From positions 1 to 22,208 of the forward strand of contig CAZSAT010000114.1 in NCBI GenBank assembly GCA_964604675.1: DNA of 22,208 bases, written 5' to 3'. A model generated the notes under the pieces. That model did no database searches. It had not been told where the DNA came from and was given only the letters and a program-made list of their open reading frames with translations. Source of the DNA: CAZSAT01 sp964604675 (lineage in GTDB: Bacteria; Myxococcota_A; UBA796; CAJQPC01). This document shows, one piece after another, positions 12,919-20,485 of the stretch (its first letter is position 1; the number at the start of each line of letters is the position of its first letter). The position numbers and the translations under genes are program-made.

Positions 12919-15088
12919 AGAGCTTCTTCATCAAGTGGCCCCGGAACGGACCGCTGTTCCTCACGAGGACCACGCTCCTGAGCCCCTCGACCAGCTCGGT
13001 CACGCGAGCGGCCGCGGCCTCTTCCGAACCGTGCTCCGGAAGCCCCAGGCCCAGGAACACCAGGGTCGCGCCAGCGGACCAGCGCTGGATGGTCTCCAGC
13101 ACCCCTTCACCGTCCTCGGGCACGATCACCCGCGGGGTGCAGCCCAGGGACACCTCCTCGTCGACCTTTCGCAAGATGTCGAGCGCTTCGGGCACCTCGT
13201 CTTCGCTGGCGACGACCGTCGCGAGGTTCACGATGGCGCCGCGCCAGCGCGGTGTCTCCAACATCGCGTGCACCAGCAGCAACATCAGGTCGCCGTTGTC
13301 CTGCCTTCCCGACCACCACACGTCGATCCGTCGACGCTTCGGCAGCGGTCCCTGGTCGAGCTTCACGATGACCAGCGACTTGTTCAGGTGACCGAGCCGC
13401 CGCATCACGCGCATCGCCGGCACCATGAAGCCGCCGTCCTCGGGCCAGCCGAGCATGACGGTGTTCGAGCGGAGTCCCGCGATGCCGTTGGCTTGCGCCA
13501 CGGTGACCATGCCGCTCTCGATGTCGGGCACGACGTCGACCTCGAAGAAGACGGGCAAGCCCATGCTGTCGAAGAGGAGGTTCCCGGCCTGCTCGAGCGT
13601 GCGCGGATCCTGGTCCTCCAGCTCGCCTGGCTGCAGGGTGACGACGGTCACGATCCCGCGGCGTGCCGTGAGCGACACGGCCAGCTCGACGTTGCTCAAG
13701 TTCCGACGCACGTCCGAGGTGAACAGCAGGATGCTGGGCCGCCAGCTCCGCGCGAGCTCCTCGCGCTGCCGCTTCCGAAACAGGGCCCAGCGGGCCAGGG
13801 CCATCAGCACGCCCCCGCGCATGTCGCCCCAGGTGGTCTCCAGAGTGCGCCGGGAGAGGCCCAGGTAGATCCCGATCTCCACCACGATAGCGATGATCGA
13901 CACCACGGGGTCGATGAGCATCATCACGCTGAAGCAGCCCAGCGCGCCCGCCAACGACAGCGACCAGTGCACCTTGAAGCGCGGCCGGTAGCTCGGGTCG
14001 CCCACCAGGCTCTCGAGCCCGGCCACGATGTTGATCACGCCGTAGGTCGTGAGGAAGAAGAGGCTCACGAACTCGGCGACCGCGTTCAGATCGCCCAACA
14101 GGACCGCGAGCAGCGCGAGCCCGCCACTCAGGAGCAGGGCGCGGCGCGGTTCGCCCGCACCATCGAGCACCGCCAGACCGCGCGGTACCACGTTGTCGGT
14201 GGCGAGCGCCTGCAAGGTCCGTGGCGCACCGAGGATCGAACCGATCGCCGACGACAGGATGGCGCCCCAGAGGCCCGGCAGGATGAGCGCGGGGACCGCC
14301 GCGATGCTGAGCCAGATCAAGGGATCCGCACGCAGGTCCTCCATCGAGACACCGGCGCCCAACAGCGCCACGGGGATGACCAGGTAGACGAGGAAGCCAA
14401 CCAACACCGCGCCGAGGGTGCCGAGCGGGATGGCCTTCTCCGGGTCCCTCAGGTCGCCGGACAGGCTGACGCCCGCCAGGATGCCCGTCACTGCGGGAAA
14501 GAACACCGCGAACACGGCCCAGAAGCCCGCGTCCTGGTAGCCGCCGTGGCCTGGCGCCGCGCTCAGATCCCAGTCCGTGCCGGCGAAGAGCGACAAGAGC
14601 GAGAGCCCGACCGCGACCATGATGGGGAGCTGGAGCCTCAGCGCCAGGTGCGTGGACCTCTGCGCCAGGGCGACCACGCCTACGACGAAGACCCCGGCGA
14701 TGGGGCCCACCGGGGCATCGGGCCAGACGAAGCGCAGCGACTCCGCGAGGCCATAGCAGTAGAGCGTGACCGAGAAGACCTGGGACAGGTACAGGGGCAG
14801 CCCGATGGCGCCGCCGATCTCGAGGCCCAGGGACCTGCTGATCAAGAAGTAGGCACCGCCCACACCCACCCGCATGTTCGTCGCGAGCGCCGACACCGAC
14901 AGCGCCGTCACCGCCGTGATGACGTTCGCCAGCAGCACGATGAACAGCGTCGGCCAGAGTCCCGCGTTGCCGGCGACCCAGCCGAACCGCAGGTACATGA
15001 TGACGCCCAGGATGGTGAGCGTGCTGGGCGTGAAGACACCGAGGAAGGTGCCGAGGCCCCTGGGCGCGCTGTCTTGTTCGCTGGACAT
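12917..15088 (-). CDS. SLC12-type cation-chloride cotransporter homologue
   Basis: Protein of 723 residues with about 12 hydrophobic segments (about 20-440) and a cytosolic tail. TM1 (FTPSTLTILGVIMYLRFGWVA) and the FFPAVTGILAGVSLSGDLRDP stretch match the APC-superfamily cation-chloride cotransporter signature (compare FFPAATGIMAGANMSGDLKDP in animal proteins). The tail contains KRRRIDVWWSGRQDNGDLML, recalling the conserved IDVWW element of the SLC12 C-terminal domain. Animal members move Cl- with Na+ and/or K+; ion specificity of bacterial homologues cannot be read from sequence. An amino-acid permease is the alternative, but the tail argues against it. No strong ribosome-binding site precedes ATG 15088. 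The gene is divergent from an alpha/beta hydrolase with a 30-bp gap. Confidence 0.87.
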   Translation of the reverse strand: MSSEQDSAPRGLGTFLGVFTPSTLTILGVIMYLRFGWVAGNAGLWPTLFIVLLANVITAVTALSVSALATNMRVGVGGAYFLISRSLGLEIGGAIGLPLYLSQVFSVTLYCYGLAESLRFVWPDAPVGPIAGVFVVGVVALAQRSTHLALRLQLPIMVAVGLSLLSLFAGTDWDLSAAPGHGGYQDAGFWAVFAVFFPAVTGILAGVSLSGDLRDPEKAIPLGTLGAVLVGFLVYLVIPVALLGAGVSMEDLRADPLIWLSIAAVPALILPGLWGAILSSAIGSILGAPRTLQALATDNVVPRGLAVLDGAGEPRRALLLSGGLALLAVLLGDLNAVAEFVSLFFLTTYGVINIVAGLESLVGDPSYRPRFKVHWSLSLAGALGCFSVMMLIDPVVSIIAIVVEIGIYLGLSRRTLETTWGDMRGGVLMALARWALFRKRQREELARSWRPSILLFTSDVRRNLSNVELAVSLTARRGIVTVVTLQPGELEDQDPRTLEQAGNLLFDSMGLPVFFEVDVVPDIESGMVTVAQANGIAGLRSNTVMLGWPEDGGFMVPAMRVMRRLGHLNKSLVIVKLDQGPLPKRRRIDVWWSGRQDNGDLMLLLVHAMLETPRWRGAIVNLATVVASEDEVPEALDILRKVDEEVSLGCTPRVIVPEDGEGVLETIQRWSAGATLVFLGLGLPEHGSEEAAAARVTELVEGLRSVVLVRNSGPFRGHLMKKL

Positions 15089-15118
15089 CCAGCGCCACTA
15101 ACGAGGTATGCAGGCACG

Positions 15119-15973
15119 GTGAACGAGTCATTCGTCGACGTCGGTGGGCTCCGCCTGTGCGTCAGCATGGCGGGCCCCGAGCGCGGAACGCCCGTGCTGG
15201 TCCTGCACGGCTACCTCGACCACGCGGGTACCTGGACGCCGGTCGCCACAGCGCTCGCCGAGCGCGGCCACCGCGTGATTGTTCCCGACCAGCGCGGCTT
15301 CGGACGTAGCGACCACGTGGGCGCAGGCGGCGCCTACCACTTCCTCGACTACGTCCGCGACGTCGACCACCTGGTGGCCGCTCTCCGGCTGCCGAGCCCC
15401 GTGGTGGTGGGCCACTCCATGGGTTCAACCGTGGCCACGTGGTGGGCCGGCGCGCGGCCCACGGTGCCCGCCGCCATCGTGTGCGTCGACGCGCTCGGCC
15501 CTCCTGCAGAAGGCGACGACCAGGCCATGACGCGACTGACTGCACACCTCGACCAGACCGCTCGCCCGCAGACTCACCGGGTGTTGCCGGGCCTCGCCGC
15601 AGCAGCGGCAAGGGTGCGCCGTCTGGTCCGTGTGGACGAAGAGCGCGCCCTGACCCTCGCCGCCCGGATCACCCGTCCGGTTCCGGGCGGGGTGACGTGG
15701 ACGTGGGACCCCCTGCACCGCACGCGCTCACCGGTCGGCTACGACGTGGACCGGCACAAGATGGCGCTGGCCGCCATCCAGGCGCCGCTCACCCTGGTCT
15801 GGGCCCAGGGGAGCTTGATGGCGAGCTTGCCCGACCTTCCCGAGCGAGAGGCTCTCGTCCCGCTCCACCGGCGTGAGGTGTGGGACTGCGGCCACAACGT
15901 GCACGTGGACGAGCCGTCCCGGCTGGCCGCGCTGATCGCCGAGGTGGCTGCGTCAGCCCTTCCACGGTCCTAG
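15119..15973 (+). CDS. Alpha/beta-fold hydrolase
   Basis: Protein of 284 residues from GTG. Features: oxyanion motif LVLHGYLDHAGTW (28-40), DQRGFGRSD (57-65), nucleophile elbow VVGHSMGS (Ser100) and the terminal His motif WDCGHNVHVDEP (His near 259). The acid residue is probably in the region before that His, but is not certain. No signal peptide, so probably cytoplasmic. Likely an esterase, lipase or epoxide-hydrolase-like enzyme; the substrate is unknown. The GTG at 15119 is the only in-frame start that keeps the N-terminal beta-strand and avoids the divergent gene; AGG lies 4 nt upstream. Its last 21 bases overlap the end of the convergent hydrolase gene on the other strand. Confidence 0.86.
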   Translation: MNESFVDVGGLRLCVSMAGPERGTPVLVLHGYLDHAGTWTPVATALAERGHRVIVPDQRGFGRSDHVGAGGAYHFLDYVRDVDHLVAALRLPSPVVVGHSMGSTVATWWAGARPTVPAAIVCVDALGPPAEGDDQAMTRLTAHLDQTARPQTHRVLPGLAAAAARVRRLVRVDEERALTLAARITRPVPGGVTWTWDPLHRTRSPVGYDVDRHKMALAAIQAPLTLVWAQGSLMASLPDLPEREALVPLHRREVWDCGHNVHVDEPSRLAALIAEVAASALPRS

Positions 15974-16981
15974 GCCGGCGCCACGCCCGGCCAGCCAGGA
16001 CTCCAGGCAGGGCCACGTGTGCTGAGGCGCGTGCTTGCCCAGCACCAGGTCCAGGTGGCCCCAGTGGACCTCGTTGTGGAAGTCGTCGAACACCACGAGC
16101 GAGCGATCGTCCGCCGGCGACAGGTCATAGGCCCTCCGCGCGTCCTCCACGGGCATCAGGTGGTCCTTGTCGCCGCACATCACCAACAAGGGCACATGGG
16201 TGTGGCGCCAGGCGTCCTCGTAGTCGAACACGCCGGTGGAAGCCCAACGACTCATCTCGAGCCAGACCTGCACGCTGGTCCAGTCGAAGCCCGTGGTGAG
16301 GCGTTCCTCGAGCAGGTCGGGCTCCAGCGAGCCCGGCCACCAGCCCGACAGGGGGACCGTGTAGCCGGCGACATCGCTCACGGCGTAGAGCTTGGAGAGC
16401 AGGCTCCCGATCGACCGCGTGCGCACCGTGAAGTGCTGCACGACGGGGGCGTGCCGAAGCTCGTGCGAGACCCGCGTGACCAGCCGCAACAAGGGGTTCT
16501 GGCGACCGAAGGCGAACAGCGCGCCGATGCCGATCACGCCCCGCATCGGCGCCGCCGTGGCCGCGCCGTAGCAGGCCGCTCCGCCCAGCGAGTGCCCGAT
16601 GAAGTACGCCTGGCCGTCGAGAGCCTTGGCGACGCGCCCCACGTCGTGCACATAGTCGGCGAAGGCCTCGGCACCGCTGGCCTGCTCGCTGCGGCTGCGA
16701 CCGTGGCCGCGGAGCTCCAGGTTCCACACGTCCCAGCCCCGCTCGGCGAGCCAGTTCACCAGGCTGCGCCGGCTGGTGTGCCAGGAGTAGCGGTTCTGGG
16801 CGAAGCCGTGGATGAGCACGATGGGAGGCCGGGTCGCCCCGCCCACGAGGTGTTTCCGGACGAGCGCCAAGGGCACCTGGCCGGGCAACTCGAGCACCTG
16901 TTTCCACAAGACCGCGCTCCTGCCGCGGTCGACGACCTGCTCCACCTCGCCTTCGCTCACGACCTCGAAGGGCTCAGCCAT
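15953..16981 (-). CDS. Alpha/beta-fold hydrolase (lipase/esterase-like), last gene of the thrS operon
   Basis: Protein of 342 residues. Motifs: VLIHGFAQNRYSWH (55-68, oxyanion region), ELRGHGRSR, nucleophile elbow FIGHSLGG with Ser131, acid region MCGDKDHLMP (Asp271/273) and a terminal EVHWGHLDLVLG with catalytic His306 or His309. The overall pattern resembles lipase-like and polyhydroxyalkanoate-associated hydrolases that act on acyl chains. No signal peptide is evident. ATG 16981 overlaps the fbp stop by 8 nt (ATGGCTGA), which supports this start and translational coupling. The upstream in-frame extension inside fbp is low-complexity and was discarded. The 3' end overlaps the convergent hydrolase gene by 21 bp. 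Confidence 0.87.
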   Translation of the reverse strand: MAEPFEVVSEGEVEQVVDRGRSAVLWKQVLELPGQVPLALVRKHLVGGATRPPIVLIHGFAQNRYSWHTSRRSLVNWLAERGWDVWNLELRGHGRSRSEQASGAEAFADYVHDVGRVAKALDGQAYFIGHSLGGAACYGAATAAPMRGVIGIGALFAFGRQNPLLRLVTRVSHELRHAPVVQHFTVRTRSIGSLLSKLYAVSDVAGYTVPLSGWWPGSLEPDLLEERLTTGFDWTSVQVWLEMSRWASTGVFDYEDAWRHTHVPLLVMCGDKDHLMPVEDARRAYDLSPADDRSLVVFDDFHNEVHWGHLDLVLGKHAPQHTWPCLESWLAGRGAGLGPWKG

Positions 16982-17975
16982 TCGACAGGGCCGCAGTGGC
17001 CTCCTCCACGAGGTCGACGTTGCCGATGACCAGGGGCGTGCGTTCGTGGAGCTCGCCGAGGGTCTTGTCCAGGATGCGCGTGGTGCCGTCGGTGGCGGCG
17101 CCACCCGCCAGCTCCGCGATGAACGCGAGGGGGAAGGCCTCGTACATCAGGCGCAGCTTGCCGTTCGGGCTCTTGGAGGTGGCGGGGTAGACGAACACCC
17201 CGCCCTTCAGCAGGTTCCGGTGGAAGTCGGCCACGAGGCTGCCGATGTAGCGCTGCGACATCATGCGCTCGGGACGCTTCAGGCTGTCGATGTAGGCCGC
17301 CAGCTTGTCGTCCCACTGCGCGCGGTAGCCCTCGTTGATCGAGTAGATGTTGCCGCTCGGCTTGAGCCGGATGTCGGGGTGGCTCAGGAAGAACTCGCCG
17401 ATGCTCGGGTCGAGGGTGAAGCCGTTCACACCGCTGTCGGCCGTGGCGAGCACGAGCAGCGTGCCCGAGCCATAGATGACGTAGCCGGCAGCAACGAGCT
17501 CATCGCCCTTCCGCAGCAGGTCGTGCACGTTCGCTGGGGCCCCTTCGCTGCTCTGGCGCCGGAACACCCCGAAGATGGTGCCGATGGTGGCGTTGACGTC
17601 GATGTTCGAGGATCCGTCGAGCGGGTCCATCACGAACACGTAGCGACCGCTGTGGAACGGTGCCGGTGTGTAGATCGGCTGCTCTTCCTCCTCGGAGCCG
17701 ATGACGCAGCACACGCCGGGATGCTCGAGCGCGTGCTTGATCGTCTCGTTGGCGTAGACGTCGAGCTTCATCACCCACTCGTCCTGCACGTTCTTGTCGC
17801 CCGTGGCACCCAGCATGCCGGCCAGTCCCGCTCGGTTCACCCGCGCGCTGATCATCTTGCAGGCCAGCGTGACCTGCTGCAGCAGGGTGACGAACTGGCC
17901 TGTGGCTTCCGGGTGGCTCCGGGAGGTCTCCATCAGGAAGCGGTCGAGGGTCAGGCCCTCCTCGAAGTGGTTCAT
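16974..17975 (-). CDS. fbp: Fructose-1,6-bisphosphatase class I
   Basis: Protein of 333 residues, normal for the family. It removes the 1-phosphate of fructose-1,6-bisphosphate, the committed step of gluconeogenesis, in the cytoplasm with Mg2+. The metal-binding stretch MDPLDGSSNID (116-126) is intact, preceded by the acidic cluster GSEEEE (93-98). The substrate-binding region RYIGSLVADFHRNLLKGG and the C-terminal EAFPLAFIAELAGGAATDG also match the family closely. The ATG overlaps the thrS stop as ATGA, so translation is coupled. A longer upstream frame exists inside thrS but is antisense-like composition. Location between thrS and a hydrolase is unusual, since fbp more often lies with Calvin-cycle or glycolytic genes. 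Confidence 0.96.
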   Translation of the reverse strand: MNHFEEGLTLDRFLMETSRSHPEATGQFVTLLQQVTLACKMISARVNRAGLAGMLGATGDKNVQDEWVMKLDVYANETIKHALEHPGVCCVIGSEEEEQPIYTPAPFHSGRYVFVMDPLDGSSNIDVNATIGTIFGVFRRQSSEGAPANVHDLLRKGDELVAAGYVIYGSGTLLVLATADSGVNGFTLDPSIGEFFLSHPDIRLKPSGNIYSINEGYRAQWDDKLAAYIDSLKRPERMMSQRYIGSLVADFHRNLLKGGVFVYPATSKSPNGKLRLMYEAFPLAFIAELAGGAATDGTTRILDKTLGELHERTPLVIGNVDLVEEATAALSNG

Positions 17976-19780
17976 GCCTTGGCCTCGGTGTCGAAGGGCA
18001 CCACCGACTCCGCCACGCAGCGGGTCACGAACGCGTCGAGATCCATCGTGCCGTCCTCTCCGAACCGGTACCGGAAGCTGACCGTGCCGGCCTCGGCCTC
18101 TCTCTCGCCGATCACCGCGAGGTAGGGCGGCTTCTGACCGTAGCCCTCGCGGATCTTCTTGCCGACCTTGGCGTCGGAGTCGTCGAAGTGGACCAGCACA
18201 CCCGCGGCGCGCAGCGCGTCGGTCACCCGCTGGCCGTGCTCGAGCGACTTCTCCGAGACGGTCATCACACGCACCTGCTCGGGGGCCAGCCACATCGGAA
18301 ACGCGCCAGCGAAGTGCTCGATCAAGATGCCGATGAAGCGCTCGAAGGAGCCGAAGATGGCGCGGTGCACGACCACCGGGACGTGGTCCTGGTTGTCCGA
18401 TCCGACGTAGGAGAGCTTGAACCGGCGCGGGATCTGGAAGTCCAGCTGGATGGTGGCGCACTGGAAGTCACGCCCCAGCGCGTCGATCAGATCGAAGTCG
18501 ATCTTGGGGCCGTAGAACGCGCCATCGCCCTCGTTCAGCGTGTACTCGAAGCCCGCGTCGTCGAGCGCGCCGGCCAGGGCGGCCTCGGCCTGGTCCCAGA
18601 GATCATCGCTTCCGAGCTTCTTCTCCGGCCGCGTGGAGAGCTTGGCCTGGAAGCCGAGATCGAAGGCCGCGTAGACCCGCTTCACCAGCTTCAGGAGCGT
18701 GCCCACCTCAGCCTGGATCTGCTCTTCCGTGCAGAAGAGGTGGCCGTCGTCCTGGCAGAACTGACGCACCCGGGTGAGCCCACCGAGCGCGCCACGAAGC
18801 TCGTTCCGGTGCAGCACGCCCTGATCGTGGATGCGCATGGGCAGCTCACGGTAGCTGCGCTTCTTCGACCCGAAGATGAGCATGTGGCTCGGGCAGTTCA
18901 TCGGCTTCAGGCCCATGATCCGGCTGTCCTCGTGCTCGTCGGAGTCGCCCTCGACGTAGTGCCCCTCGGCGAAGTGGAACATGCCCTCCTGGTAGTGGTC
19001 CCAGTGGCCGGAGATCTCCCAGAGGCTCTTGTCGAACAGCATCGGCGTCTTCACGCTGATGTAGCCGCTGCTCAACAGCAGGCTGCGCATGGCTTCCGAC
19101 AGCCGGTGGTAGAGGTGCTCGCCCTTCGGCAGCCAGAAGGGCGCTCCCGGCGCGTAGTCGTGGAAGAGGAACAGCCCGAGCTGGGTGCCGACCCGACGGT
19201 GGTCGCGCTTCTTGGCCTCCTCGAGGCGGTGGAGGTAGGCGTCGAGCTCCGCCCGGGTCTTCCAGACCGTGCCGTAGATGCGCTGGAGCTGCTCGTTCTT
19301 GGAGTCCCCGTGCAGGTAGGCACCCGAAACCTTCAGGAGCTTGTAGTGCTTGCACTGCCCGGTGCGAGGGACGTGCGGCCCACGGCAGAGGTCGGTGAAG
19401 CCACCCTGATCGTAGGTCGAGATCTCTTCGCCCTCGTCCAAGCGGCTGATGCGGTCCACCTTGAAGCGCTGGCCGAGCTCCTCGAACATCGCGACGGCCT
19501 CGTCGCGGGTCAGGACCGTGCGCTCGAACTTGGAGTTCCGCTTCACGATCCGCTTCATCGCCTTCTCGATGGTGGAGAGGTCGTCCTCGCTGATGGGCCG
19601 ATCGACGGCAACGTCGTAGAAGAAGCCGTCCTCGATCGGTGGACCGACGGCGAAGGCTGCCTCCGGAAACACCTGCTGGATGGCCTCGGCCATCACGTGA
19701 GCCGTGGAGTGACGCAGTGCGTGAAGGCGGTACGCGTCTTCCGAGGCGAAGGCCTCGCGTCCCTTCTCGTGATCTTCCAC
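17972..19780 (-). CDS. thrS: Threonyl-tRNA synthetase lacking the N-terminal TGS domain
   Basis: Protein of 602 residues that charges tRNA-Thr. The editing domain (about 15-180) has HSTAH (24-28) and DLCRGPHV. The class II catalytic core contains LKPMNCPSHM (zinc Cys), motif 2 with VLHRNELRGALGGLTRVRQF, DDGHLFC (zinc His) and motif 3 VVHRAIFGSFERFIGIL. The anticodon-binding domain is the last 110 residues (PEQVRVMTV...). The usual TGS domain of about 60 residues is missing: the protein begins 19 residues before the editing-domain HALRHSTAH. The start is a GTG, supported by GGAGG 5 nt upstream. It overlaps fbp by 4 nt and follows the unknown 211-residue gene by 27 bp. Editing and catalytic residues look complete, so the enzyme should be active. 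Confidence 0.97.
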   Translation of the reverse strand: MEDHEKGREAFASEDAYRLHALRHSTAHVMAEAIQQVFPEAAFAVGPPIEDGFFYDVAVDRPISEDDLSTIEKAMKRIVKRNSKFERTVLTRDEAVAMFEELGQRFKVDRISRLDEGEEISTYDQGGFTDLCRGPHVPRTGQCKHYKLLKVSGAYLHGDSKNEQLQRIYGTVWKTRAELDAYLHRLEEAKKRDHRRVGTQLGLFLFHDYAPGAPFWLPKGEHLYHRLSEAMRSLLLSSGYISVKTPMLFDKSLWEISGHWDHYQEGMFHFAEGHYVEGDSDEHEDSRIMGLKPMNCPSHMLIFGSKKRSYRELPMRIHDQGVLHRNELRGALGGLTRVRQFCQDDGHLFCTEEQIQAEVGTLLKLVKRVYAAFDLGFQAKLSTRPEKKLGSDDLWDQAEAALAGALDDAGFEYTLNEGDGAFYGPKIDFDLIDALGRDFQCATIQLDFQIPRRFKLSYVGSDNQDHVPVVVHRAIFGSFERFIGILIEHFAGAFPMWLAPEQVRVMTVSEKSLEHGQRVTDALRAAGVLVHFDDSDAKVGKKIREGYGQKPPYLAVIGEREAEAGTVSFRYRFGEDGTMDLDAFVTRCVAESVVPFDTEAKA

Positions 19781-19785
19781 CAGGT

Positions 19786-19790
19786 CCTCC
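19786..19790 (-). promoter_or_regulatory. Shine-Dalgarno GGAGG fixing the thrS GTG start
   Basis: GGAGG (minus strand) ends 5 nt before GTG 19780. It supports the short, TGS-less form of the synthetase. Confidence 0.7.
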
Positions 19791-19807
19791 GATCGTGGAG
19801 GGCTGGC

Positions 19808-20443
19808 TTATCGGTTTCGGCCCTTCTGGGCCGCCAGCTCCGCGGTGAGCGCCGCCACGCGTGCGCGAAGCTCACGGATCTCCACCGCATCGTCCATCGC
19901 CTGCCGGCGCAGCATGCGGACCAGCACCGTGGCCTGCGACGACCCGGCCAGCGGCACCTCGGCCAGCCCCGGTCCCCGCGCGTGGTGCACGGGCTCCGGC
20001 CGCTCGGTGCTGAGCCCTGCGGACGGGTCGACCTTCTCGGCGGCCGGATCGAGCTCGGTGTCGGTGTCGTCGTCGGCCACGAACTCCGGTTCCTCGGCGC
20101 GCGTTCCGGGCACGAGCACCCGCCAGCGCCCCTGGCTCCTGGCGATCAGCGGAACCCAGGAGCCAGCCTCCAGGTCGGACAGCACCGAGTCGTCGAGTCC
20201 AGAGAAGGTGTGCCCCTGGCGCCGGGTGCCTTCCTCCCAGAGGTGCAGGAAGCGCGAACGACGCAGCTGCGCGCCGGAGAGGCCTTCGACCTCCCCATCG
20301 ACGCTCGGCTCCGCGGTCGCCAGCACGCCAGGCCGTGCCACGCGCAGCGCCCCCTGCCCGGCGGCGGCCTCGAAGCGCAGGTCGTAGCGGGGCACGCCGG
20401 AATCGCTCGCCCGGATCCACACATGGAAGCCCTGTTCGCGCAT
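19808..20443 (-). CDS. Protein of unknown function with C-terminal coiled coil
   Basis: Protein of 211 residues that I do not recognise. No signal peptide or membrane helix. Residues 1-120 are mixed beta-rich sequence (FHVWIRASDSGVPRYDLRFE, SGLDDSVLSDLEAGSWVPL, GRWRVLVPG). Residues 121-165 are acidic and Pro-rich (DDDTDTELD). Residues 172-211 form a heptad-like coiled coil ending in a basic tail (IRELRARVAALTAELAAQKG). The reading frame is supported by GGAGG 4 nt before ATG 20443 and by fitting between the propeller gene (42-bp gap) and thrS (27-bp gap) on the same strand. The coiled coil suggests oligomerisation. Could be a regulator or a surface-protein partner; no basis to choose. Confidence 0.7.
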   Translation of the reverse strand: MREQGFHVWIRASDSGVPRYDLRFEAAAGQGALRVARPGVLATAEPSVDGEVEGLSGAQLRRSRFLHLWEEGTRRQGHTFSGLDDSVLSDLEAGSWVPLIARSQGRWRVLVPGTRAEEPEFVADDDTDTELDPAAEKVDPSAGLSTERPEPVHHARGPGLAEVPLAGSSQATVLVRMLRRQAMDDAVEIRELRARVAALTAELAAQKGRNR

Positions 20444-20485
20444 CTCGCCTCCGCGACGGATCGTACCAGAGCCGCGCGGAGGGAC

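Noticed and set aside
12935..15118. Long upstream extension of the plus-strand hydrolase frame
   Set aside because: It is antisense to the cotransporter, Gln/His/Arg-rich and without domain content. GTG 15119 begins the recognisable protein.
16982..17104. N-terminal extension of the second alpha/beta hydrolase inside fbp
   Set aside because: Ser/Pro/Arg low-complexity translation in the antiphase of fbp; the 8-nt overlap start at 16981 is a typical coupled start.
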